Below, piece by piece: positions 24,637 to 31,167 of a stretch of DNA of 31,167 nt. Each line of letters starts with the position of its first letter. Position 1 is the stretch's first letter. The position numbers and the translations under genes are program-made. The notes under the pieces were generated by a model. It was given only the letters and a program-made list of their open reading frames with translations. It made no database searches and was not told the DNA's origin. The stretch is from contig NZ_CASEXV010000032.1 of assembly GCF_949292005.1 (NCBI RefSeq), positions 1 through 31,167 on the forward strand, in the 5' to 3' direction. Source of the DNA: an uncultured Bifidobacterium sp. (GTDB taxonomy: Bacteria > Actinomycetota > Actinomycetes > Actinomycetales > Bifidobacteriaceae).

Positions 24637-25332
24637 ATGCCCCAGTTCGACAAGGACGACTACCTCAAGGACATCCCGGATGTGGACTCGCTCAATCAGG
24701 AGGGGAAATCCTCTGACCCGCGGCCCGATGGACCGGTGGACGGATCCGGTTCGCCCGTATCGCAGGACGGCCCGGAGAATGCCGCCGGATCCCAGACGAC
24801 TGATACGACCTCCGGCGATCAAACCGGAGACGCGTCGGCGTCGGGTCCGTCTCCGGACGGTGAGAACGACGGTGATTCCCCGCAGGACGATTCCCTGACT
24901 CCTCTGGGGCAGGCCAAGAAGGAGGCTGCGGACTACCTTGAGGCTCTTCAGCGGGAGCGGGCGGAATTCGTCAACTTCCGCAACCGCTCCGCCAAGGAGC
25001 AGGAGCGATTCCGTCAGCATGGGATCATCGACGTGCTGACAGCGCTTCTTCCCGCGTTGGACGACATCGATCGCATCCGTGAGCACAGCGAGATGGACGA
25101 TTCCTTCAAGGCCGTCAGCTCGAAGATCGACAAGGCCTTCGAGCGGTTCGGAGTCGAGAAGTTCGGCGAGAAGGGCGAGGAGTTCGATCCCACCCGACAT
25201 GAGGCCGTGCTTCATCGTCCCGATGACACCGCGACCAAGGAGACGGTCGACGCCGTCGTGGAGGCGGGATACCGCATCGGTGATCGCGTCATCCGCGCGG
25301 CGCGCGTGGTCGTGGCTTCGCCGAAATCGTGA
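24637..25332 (+). CDS. grpE: Nucleotide exchange factor GrpE
   Basis: A 231-residue protein releasing ADP from DnaK. The first 85 residues are Pro-, Ser-, Gly- and Asp-rich and probably disordered. A long helix follows (KKEAADYLEALQRERAEFVNF), then the beta-rich head with EVLHRP-like AVLHRPDD and VVEAGYRIGDRVIRAARVVV, the signature of the family. The ATG at 24637 gives a MPQFDKDDYL start that resembles other bifidobacterial GrpE N-termini as I recall them; a GTG at 24631 overlaps the dnaK stop and has an AAGGG six bases upstream, so it is a real alternative. Both choices couple it to dnaK. Confidence 0.95.
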   Translation: MPQFDKDDYLKDIPDVDSLNQEGKSSDPRPDGPVDGSGSPVSQDGPENAAGSQTTDTTSGDQTGDASASGPSPDGENDGDSPQDDSLTPLGQAKKEAADYLEALQRERAEFVNFRNRSAKEQERFRQHGIIDVLTALLPALDDIDRIREHSEMDDSFKAVSSKIDKAFERFGVEKFGEKGEEFDPTRHEAVLHRPDDTATKETVDAVVEAGYRIGDRVIRAARVVVASPKS

Positions 25333-25371
25333 GAGCCGATCGCTGATTCCGGCGTCTTCGGAACGTCGCAT

Positions 25372-25407
25372 GAACGGTCCGCCCGGCTTGCGCCCCGCGG
25401 GCCGTTC
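25372..25407 (+). promoter_or_regulatory. Hairpin between grpE and dnaJ
   Basis: GAACGGTCCGC (25372-25382) pairs with GCGGGCCGTTC (25397-25407) with one mismatch. It may be a partial terminator or RNA-processing element that separates the levels of the operon genes; the function is inferred. Confidence 0.4.
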
Positions 25408-25439
25408 CCGTATCACCACTTTGTTCGTAAGGAGACAGC

Positions 25440-26477
25440 ATGGCTGAGAACGAATGGCTGAGCAAGGACTTCTACAAGGTCCTTGGCGTCTCCAAGGACG
25501 CCAGCGCCACGGACATCACCAAGGCGTACCGCAAACTTGCTCGCCGATATCATCCGGACCTCAACAAGACCAAGGAGGCCGAGGAGAAATTCAAGGACAT
25601 CTCCGAGGCATACGACGTCCTCAACAACGCCGAACAGCGTCGCAAATACGATGCGATCAGGCAGTTCGGCATGGGCGGGGCGCGTTTCTCCGGCGGATCC
25701 GGACAGGGGGGATTCGATGCGTCCGGCTTTCAGGACATCTTCGGATCGATGTTCGGTGGTGCCGGAGCCACGGCCCAGGGAGGGTCGGGGGGAAGCCGAA
25801 TACGCTTCTCGACCGGCGGCGCGGGTCAGCCGAACATGAACGACATATTCTCCATGTTCGGCGGCGCTCCTGGCGGCTCGGGATTCGGTGGACGTTCGGG
25901 GCCGACGGGAGAGACCGCGCGTCCCCGGAAGGGCGAGGATCGCCAGTCCTCGATCACGCTGACGTTCCGTCAGGCCGTGAAGGGTGCGACGGTGTCGTTG
26001 AGCGTGGGGGGAAGCTCGTTCAAAACGCATGTTCCCGCCGGAGTCCGCGACGGGCAGAGAATCCGCATCGCCGGAAAAGGGCGGGAGGGGCATAACGGAG
26101 GCCCCTCCGGGGATCTCTATCTGTCCATCAACGTCAAGCCCAGCAAACGGTTCACGCTGGACGGCAGGAATCTCGTCGCGGATCTTCCCGTGACGGTCGC
26201 GCAGGCGGTGCTGGGCGGGAAGATCTCCGTCAGCGACATCGATGGATCCGACGTCGTCATGAAAGTCCCCGCGGGCTCCTCCAGCGGCGATGAGGTCAGG
26301 GCGAAAGGGCATGGGGTGCGCTCGCGCGAGGGCGACGGCGATCTGATCGGTCGCATCCGCATCGTGCTGCCCGGCAGACTGGATGGCGCCCAGAAGAGGG
26401 CCATCAGGGATTTCGATGCGGCCAGCGGGGACTTCGCCTCCGAGGTGGAGGCGAAGCGTACTCCGGGCCGGGAATGA
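25440..26477 (+). CDS. dnaJ: DnaJ-type co-chaperone without zinc domain
   Basis: A 345-residue Hsp40 that stimulates DnaK ATPase and delivers substrates. The J domain occupies residues 10-75 with the HPD triad at 38-40 (RRYHPDLNK). A long Gly/Phe/Ser-rich region follows, with repeats of MFGGA. The C-terminal domains start at about 170 with ITLTFRQAVKGAT, containing the GDLYLSINVKPSKRF and VLGGKISV segments. The CxxCxGxG zinc repeats of classical DnaJ are absent, so it belongs to the zinc-free (type B, CbpA-like) class and cannot bind substrate in the same way. GTAAGGAG site gives the clear ATG start. The operon position agrees with dnaJ1 reported for bifidobacteria. Confidence 0.93.
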   Translation: MAENEWLSKDFYKVLGVSKDASATDITKAYRKLARRYHPDLNKTKEAEEKFKDISEAYDVLNNAEQRRKYDAIRQFGMGGARFSGGSGQGGFDASGFQDIFGSMFGGAGATAQGGSGGSRIRFSTGGAGQPNMNDIFSMFGGAPGGSGFGGRSGPTGETARPRKGEDRQSSITLTFRQAVKGATVSLSVGGSSFKTHVPAGVRDGQRIRIAGKGREGHNGGPSGDLYLSINVKPSKRFTLDGRNLVADLPVTVAQAVLGGKISVSDIDGSDVVMKVPAGSSSGDEVRAKGHGVRSREGDGDLIGRIRIVLPGRLDGAQKRAIRDFDAASGDFASEVEAKRTPGRE

Positions 26478-26509
26478 GGCGTACATGATCGCCGTCACGA
26501 TGATGGTGA

Positions 26510-26554
26510 TCGGAATAGTCGGAATAGTCGGAATGGTCGGAAGCGGCGGAATAG
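26510..26554 (+). repeat. 9-base tandem repeat between dnaJ and hspR
   Basis: Five units of TCGGAATAG type stand head to tail at 26510, 26519, 26528, 26537 and 26546: two exact, one with TGG, one with AGCG and a last GCGGAATAG. They fill most of the spacer before the hspR ribosome site (GGGAGG). Confidence 0.8.
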
Positions 26555-26569
26555 ATGGGAGGCAGAACC

Positions 26570-27139
26570 ATGATGCATGTCGATGGCCAGATCAGGCACG
26601 CCTATCTTGAGGGCGCCGTATCACTCATTCGGGGGGACGGGGACCTCGACCAGCTGGATGACGCCGGATTCGACATCAGCCTTCCCGTGTTCGCCGTCGG
26701 ACAGGTCGCCGCCATGGCGGGGGTCCACCCTCAAACACTTCGCCAGTACGACCGTCTGGGAATCGTCGTTCCGAAACGCACCCAGGGCGGGGCCCGACGG
26801 TATTCCCTTCGTGACGTCGGCCGTCTGTGCGACGCCCAACATCTTAGTCAGGAGGATTCCGTCAACCTCGCCGGAATCCTGCGGATCCTCGATCTTGCCG
26901 AGGAGAATCGGCAGCTGCGCAGACAGATACGACGCATGCGGCAGGGGTCGGAGTCCACCGTGTTCGCATCCACGCCCGAGGGCGAGATCGTCGAGGTGCA
27001 CGGGGAGACGAGCATCGGTCTCAGACGTGAGATCCGTGAGAGAACGGAGAGCTATGTGGAACGGCCGTTGATAATTGTGGGGCAGGAACGCCCTACGACC
27101 GGTTCCGCCGCTCTGGTGGTGTGGAAGGAATGCCGGTGA
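26570..27139 (+). CDS. hspR: Heat-shock repressor HspR (MerR-like)
   Basis: A 189-residue transcriptional repressor of the dnaK regulon. The MerR-type DNA-binding domain is at about 40-110: VFAVGQVAAMAGVHPQTLRQ, then YDRLGIVVPKRT and ARRYSLRDVGRL. A helix rich in Arg and Leu (LAEENRQLRRQIRRMR) follows, probably for dimerisation, and then a 65-residue C-terminal part ending in hydrophobic residues and ALVVWKECR. It would bind the HAIR-like site at 22624-22644 together with DnaK. The ATG lies seven bases after GGAGG. The N-terminus of 38 residues before the HTH is longer than in streptomycete HspR. It is the last gene of the operon; the tandem repeat lies just upstream. Confidence 0.94.
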   Translation: MMHVDGQIRHAYLEGAVSLIRGDGDLDQLDDAGFDISLPVFAVGQVAAMAGVHPQTLRQYDRLGIVVPKRTQGGARRYSLRDVGRLCDAQHLSQEDSVNLAGILRILDLAEENRQLRRQIRRMRQGSESTVFASTPEGEIVEVHGETSIGLRREIRERTESYVERPLIIVGQERPTTGSAALVVWKECR

Positions 27140-27202
27140 CGCCTTCGTGGTCTCCCCGGACTCCCCTTGGCCAGAATCCTGAATTCCGTTCATGGTATGA
27201 GG

Positions 27203-27208
27203 TATAAC
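27203..27208 (+). promoter_or_regulatory. Candidate -10 box before the LuxR-type gene
   Basis: TATAAC lies 72 bases before the LuxR-type start. No good -35 box was found at the normal distance. The spacer has no evident terminator after hspR, so read-through from the heat-shock operon is possible. Confidence 0.3.
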
Positions 27209-27279
27209 GATAATGGTGCCGCGTGGAGTCCATGGCGTTTTCTTGTTCGAGGAAATTCTCATGAGGTGGATGGAGAGAA

Positions 27280-30171
27280 ATGGCCGATGGCGGGAACGAG
27301 GGGCTGATTGCCAGGCATAGCCGTGGAATCTACGGTCCTCCCATACGCGAACGGCTTATGGCGAGAATCGGTGATGCGCCCATCACCATCCTGTGCGGGC
27401 TGTTTTGGCTGGGGAAAAGGGAGCTTCTCGAGCAATGGTACGACGGCGCGCGTCGTTCGCGAAAGGTTCGTCGCATCGTTCTTCCCAGCCGCAGGCTAAG
27501 CGAGAGACAGGTTCTGTCTCTGGTACTCGAAGGCCTTCGCATGGACGCCAGTCTGGATGGCAGGACGCATGCCATCATCGAGTCCCTCGGCCGCGGAATG
27601 GTGGATTCGGCCGGCCTCGCCCGCATCCTTCCCGATCTCATGCGCGGAGTCGCAGGAAGCACCGTTCTGCTCGTCGCCTATGATCGGCATGCGACCGCGG
27701 GTCTTGACCGGCTTCTGGTCCTTGCGGCACGTTCCGGGGTGAACATCGTGTGTTCTCTTCTGGATTCCACGGATCTGCAACGTCAGTCCTCCGAGGCGGG
27801 GGTCCGAACCTGCGTCATCGAGGATTCCGAGCTTCTCATGCGGGAGGACGAACTCGGGAAGCTCGCCTTGCTCTGCGGTGTGCGGCCCGATCCTGCACTG
27901 ATCGGGAAGGTCATGGCCCTGACTGCGGGGCATCCCGTTCTGTCGGGGGCGCTTTTCGAGCGTCTGCAGGGCGTCGACTCCGTGGAATCGGCGCGTGGGT
28001 TCGTGGTAGTGCGCGGTTCCGGCTCGGGAGCGAGCGGGGAGCCCTCCGTGGTGGATCCCGAGAGCGTTACCGAGTCGATGGTAGTCGAGACGTGCGCACT
28101 TCTCAGATATCAGACGGGTGAGCTTCTCGGTCTTCTTTCAGGGCCGCAGGGGGAATCCCCCTTCATCGCGGTCTGTCGAGCGCTCGCTCCGTTGGCCGGT
28201 GTCGGCGTGGACGCCGTCCGTCATGTCCTTCCGGATGCGATGCCCGTCATCCAGCGTCTTGTGGATGCCGGCTATGCCCGGCTCGAGGCCGGTGGTGGCG
28301 GTGCTCTGAGATTTAGCTGGGTCGTCGGCATCCGATGTCTGCTTATGGACGGCCTGCCGTCCGACGATTCCTCTCGTGAGGCGGTCCTCGGGATCTCGTA
28401 CCGTTACGCCGAACAGGGGAGGCTGCGCGAGTTCATGTCATCGCTGGATGGCTGCCATGATGCGACGCTGATGGAGGCCGTCGTGGAGACGTACTTCTCC
28501 GACATCCTCTGGGGTCTGATGCTCCGTCCCCTCGGCTCGCCCAGGTGGGAGGACTCGGTCGCCTTGTCGTCCGAGACGACGCCGATGACGGTGATCGTCG
28601 CGGGATTCCTTGCGCGGGGCGTGGGTCGCTTGGACGAGCGCTGCCGTGACCGCGTCAGGTTTGCCGTGAAGTCCCTCTCGCGTCGATGCTCGGGGTCTGA
28701 CCTTTCGTCAGGCGGGGGATTCCCGGTCATGCGTGATCTGGAAAGGGGCACCGGCAACGACGGTCGGCCGGAGGGCACGACGGTCGTTGCCCTCGACCGG
28801 ACTGCCGACGTAAGACGCCATATCAACGGTCTTATGGCCCAGCTGGTCGGAACCGCCCTCATCGGACAATGGTCCGCCGTACCTCGTCTGGAGGACGATC
28901 TTGAGGACGCGGTCCTCGGTGTGCGCGGCAGGCAGGTGCTGTCCGGCAAGGAGGAGTCGAGGCTGGACCTCGGATTGGCGTTCTTCTCGTTCCTGCGGTT
29001 GAGGTTCGCCCATGCGTGGCGGGCCCTCGACCGTTCGCAGGTCAATCTTTATGAGCGCAACGCTGGAACGCAGATGCTGGCGCGCCGCCTTGCCCATGTT
29101 CTCGGTCTGGTCACGGGGGAGGCGATCAGGATCCAGGTGGGTTCCGATGAGTCCGCCTATCGCGATCTGATGCGTCGCGTTCCTCTTCTTGCGGTTCTTG
29201 CCGACGTCCTATCGCGGATGGATGCCGTGTGGGAGCCGATGATGAGGGGGGACCTCGATGCGGCGGTCCGGGTGATGGCCGGGATTCGCGGTGATTCTTC
29301 CCCTGACGTATCGGCGATTCCCGTCGTCCGGTGGACGGAGATGACGGTTCTGCTGCTTTCCGGACGCTTCCGCGAGGCCGGCGAGAAGCTTGATGGATTC
29401 GACCTGGTCGAGATGCAACGGGCCCACTACGGCGGTGACCTCGCCATGCTCGTCATGCTGCTGGTGCGGCTGCGTCGTCCTGATTCGCTGGCGCGTGTCA
29501 GGGGTCGGAATGCGTTTGGTGGCATGAATGAAGGGCATGACGAGGGTCGTCCGACGGTCGGAGAGCCCGACGAGTCGATTTCTGCACTGGATGCGAACAC
29601 GGATGACGGTGGCGGCCGCTCCGTCGGTGAGGCCATAGGGCGGCTGTATGCGGGTGAGCCGGTGACGGCCGACGACATCCTTGCAGGGTACCCGGGGGGC
29701 CTTCAGATGCGGGTCGCGACGATTCTGGGAATGATGGGTGTGGCGGCGGCGATCCGTTCCGGTGATCGTTCCGCGGCCGATTCGCTCTGCCGCGGAATAA
29801 TCGAGGGCGTTCCGTCGGGGAACATCATCATGACGTTGCGGGTTCTGTCCGTGTCGGACGTCGAGGCGCTCGCCGAGCTCCCCGCGATGCGCAAGGCCAT
29901 GCACGACGATCTGGCGTTGGCGGCGGCCGTCGCGGAGTCCCCGGAGTGGGCGCATGTTCTTCCCGATACGTCCTCGCACGTGTTGACGGTGGCGCAGCTT
30001 GCCGTCCTACGAAGCGCGGCGAAGGGCCTGAGCAACAAGGGCATTGCCGACGATCTGTGTCTTTCGACGAATACGGTGAAGACCCATCTGAGACATATCT
30101 ATCATGCGCTGGGCGTCTCGAGCAGGGGAGAATGCCTCAGCGAGGCGAGAAGGCTGTCCCTTATCGACTAG
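27280..30171 (+). CDS. Large LuxR-type (MalT/LAL-like) transcriptional regulator
   Basis: A 963-residue protein of the MalT/LAL layout: an N-terminal NTPase-like domain, a long helical middle that probably forms TPR-like repeats, and a C-terminal LuxR DNA-binding domain (902-963: TVAQLAVLRSAAKGLSNKG then STNTVKTHLRHIYHALGV). The NTPase part is degraded: the Walker A place is G40-LFWL-G45-K46-R47, Arg replacing the Thr/Ser needed for Mg-nucleotide binding, and the Walker B strand VLLVAYD is not followed by the usual second acidic residue. Thus it may bind but not hydrolyse nucleotides, or work as a signal-driven switch without them. ATG at 27280 has GGAG nearby. It lies between hspR and the adhesin-like gene, which it may control; this is inferred from proximity. 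Confidence 0.83.
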   Translation: MADGGNEGLIARHSRGIYGPPIRERLMARIGDAPITILCGLFWLGKRELLEQWYDGARRSRKVRRIVLPSRRLSERQVLSLVLEGLRMDASLDGRTHAIIESLGRGMVDSAGLARILPDLMRGVAGSTVLLVAYDRHATAGLDRLLVLAARSGVNIVCSLLDSTDLQRQSSEAGVRTCVIEDSELLMREDELGKLALLCGVRPDPALIGKVMALTAGHPVLSGALFERLQGVDSVESARGFVVVRGSGSGASGEPSVVDPESVTESMVVETCALLRYQTGELLGLLSGPQGESPFIAVCRALAPLAGVGVDAVRHVLPDAMPVIQRLVDAGYARLEAGGGGALRFSWVVGIRCLLMDGLPSDDSSREAVLGISYRYAEQGRLREFMSSLDGCHDATLMEAVVETYFSDILWGLMLRPLGSPRWEDSVALSSETTPMTVIVAGFLARGVGRLDERCRDRVRFAVKSLSRRCSGSDLSSGGGFPVMRDLERGTGNDGRPEGTTVVALDRTADVRRHINGLMAQLVGTALIGQWSAVPRLEDDLEDAVLGVRGRQVLSGKEESRLDLGLAFFSFLRLRFAHAWRALDRSQVNLYERNAGTQMLARRLAHVLGLVTGEAIRIQVGSDESAYRDLMRRVPLLAVLADVLSRMDAVWEPMMRGDLDAAVRVMAGIRGDSSPDVSAIPVVRWTEMTVLLLSGRFREAGEKLDGFDLVEMQRAHYGGDLAMLVMLLVRLRRPDSLARVRGRNAFGGMNEGHDEGRPTVGEPDESISALDANTDDGGGRSVGEAIGRLYAGEPVTADDILAGYPGGLQMRVATILGMMGVAAAIRSGDRSAADSLCRGIIEGVPSGNIIMTLRVLSVSDVEALAELPAMRKAMHDDLALAAAVAESPEWAHVLPDTSSHVLTVAQLAVLRSAAKGLSNKGIADDLCLSTNTVKTHLRHIYHALGVSSRGECLSEARRLSLID

Positions 30172-30491
30172 GCTCCGTCACTTCGGACGGTTCCAGGTGC
30201 GTCCCCGTCTTGTCCTTCATGTTCGGCCCATATCCATCACCCCGGGTGATTATTGGGATGGCCAAAGGTGGCGAGGTGGGTGGTCTCGTCTTCCCCGCGG
30301 GTGATTTTCATGATGAAAAGCATCAATTCCGCCTGTTGTTCGATCCACGCCGTAGAAATCCCCAATAGCTTCGAACCTGAACATAAGCCAAAGGGGGCTT
30401 GGAAGGTCGGATTCCGCAACGCGGATTCGGACGGCCCCCAAGCATCCCCGGGCATGAAACAGTCACGAGAGAATGCAGGGGATTAACGCAT
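30172..30491 (+). promoter_or_regulatory. Long leader before the adhesin-like gene with a large imperfect hairpin
   Basis: This 320-base gap has no gene I can support. A large stem is possible with GGGGGC (30393-30398) and GCCCCC (30434-30439) as outer arms and TTCCGC-AAC-GCGGA as inner helix. TCACC-CCG-GGTGA at 30237-30249 is a small dyad. The gap may hold the adhesin promoter and regulatory sites of the LuxR protein, but none is recognisable. Confidence 0.3.
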
Positions 30492-31167
30492 ATGGGTCGT
30501 CATACGATGAACCGTTTCTCAGGTCCGCGTCACGCCGCGTCGAAGGCGTTGCGGGCGTTCGGGTCGATCGGAAGGCGTGCGAGGGCCGTCATGGCGTCGA
30601 TCGCCGCTATCGCGATGATGACGGGCATGGTCCTCGTCGCCGGGCCCGCCGCCACGGCGGCCGTTGCGAACGCGGGAATCACCACGACGCTGACGACCAG
30701 CTCGGGGAGCTTCGACCGTGATCCGGTCCTCAAGACCGGGGATACGGTGACGCTGAAGGTCTAGTACGACAAGACGACGGTCACCCCGGGCTCCACTGTG
30801 ACTATCGCCATGGGGAAGGGACTGTCCGTCGCTGCCAACGGCAGCATCCCCGTGCCGGACGGGAACAAGGACGACATCAAATCCATCACGGTCGACGCGG
30901 ACGGCACCGTCGAGATCACATTTGCGGACACTCTGGACACCAGCTCCTCACAGCAGGCCCTGCTCGACCTGAAATACACGGTCGATTCCGTCAGCACGAG
31001 CGAGAAGACGGACGTCACGTGGACCGTCGATGGGACCGCCAGCAGCAAGGCGGTCGTCCTCGTCAAGGACGGTGACACCCCTACCGATGTGACGGACGGC
31101 GCATCGAAGAGCCTGTCCGGCTATCTCGGAACGACGGTGACGGTTACTGACGGCAAGGTGTCCGTGA
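30492..31167 (+). pseudogene. Secreted adhesin-like protein interrupted by an in-frame TAG, cut by window edge
   Basis: The frame starts at MGRHTMNRFSG with AGGGGA about ten bases upstream and has a long twin-Arg-containing signal peptide (IGRRARAVMASIAAIAMM) with an AxA-type cleavage site. After TGDTVTLKV a TAG at 30762-30764 stops it at 90 codons. The same frame then runs on without a stop to the window end (about 134 codons): YDKTTVTPGSTVTIAMGKGL, VDADGTVEITFADTLDTSS, ALLDLKYTVDSV. This is an Ig-like or MSCRAMM-like N-terminal adhesin domain, rich in Thr, Val and Asp. The stop may derive from a CAG Gln codon by one C-to-T change. The 3' part is outside the window. It could be a decayed gene, a readthrough gene or a base error. 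Confidence 0.75.

Overview
The window looks like a chromosomal segment of a high-GC actinobacterium, most likely a bifidobacterium. This rests on three things seen together: a DnaK operon in the order dnaK-grpE-dnaJ-hspR with an HspR-type (HAIR-like) operator, several LacI-controlled alpha-glucan and oligosaccharide uptake genes whose importers carry no ATPase, and an adhesin-like secreted protein. The genus is inferred, because no rRNA or tRNA gene is present to anchor it.

Region 1 (1-4000) holds general metabolism genes: an aldo/keto reductase, a small Cys/His-rich protein, an NfsA-like nitroreductase, a DUF4235 membrane protein and a histidine-phosphatase (phosphoglycerate-mutase-like) enzyme.

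Region 2 (4038-13401) is an alpha-glucan locus. On the minus strand lie a maltodextrin-type lipoprotein binding protein, MalF- and MalG-like permeases, and a cytoplasmic type I pullulanase-like debranching enzyme. Divergent from the binding protein are a GH13 alpha-glucosidase-like enzyme and a HAD phosphatase whose start overlaps the GH13 stop. A dyad of the LacI-operator type covers the -35 box of the binding-protein promoter. Imported branched maltodextrins would be debranched and hydrolysed in the cytoplasm. A TraX-family membrane protein follows.

Region 3 (13356-20156) is a second, split sugar importer. A LacI regulator diverges from a solute-binding lipoprotein; a second, closely related LacI regulator diverges from two permeases and a YesL/DUF624 membrane protein. 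The intergenic gaps of regions 2 and 3 share CGTTTG(CA) operator-like elements. Neither importer has an ATPase in the window, so a shared ATPase encoded elsewhere is likely.

Region 4 (20349-27139) holds a secreted PhoA-type alkaline phosphatase with a C-terminal membrane or wall anchor, then the heat-shock operon dnaK-grpE-dnaJ-hspR with a HAIR-like element upstream of dnaK.

Region 5 (27280-31167) holds a 963-residue LuxR-type regulator of MalT-like layout with a degenerate P-loop. After it comes the start of a secreted adhesin-like protein whose frame is cut by a single in-frame TAG but continues with good coding sense to the window edge. This regulator plus interrupted adhesin is the most unusual part of the window. 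The other points worth a second look are the paired LacI paralogues with shared operators, the split ATPase-less importer with YesL, and the noncanonical C-terminal anchor of the phosphatase.
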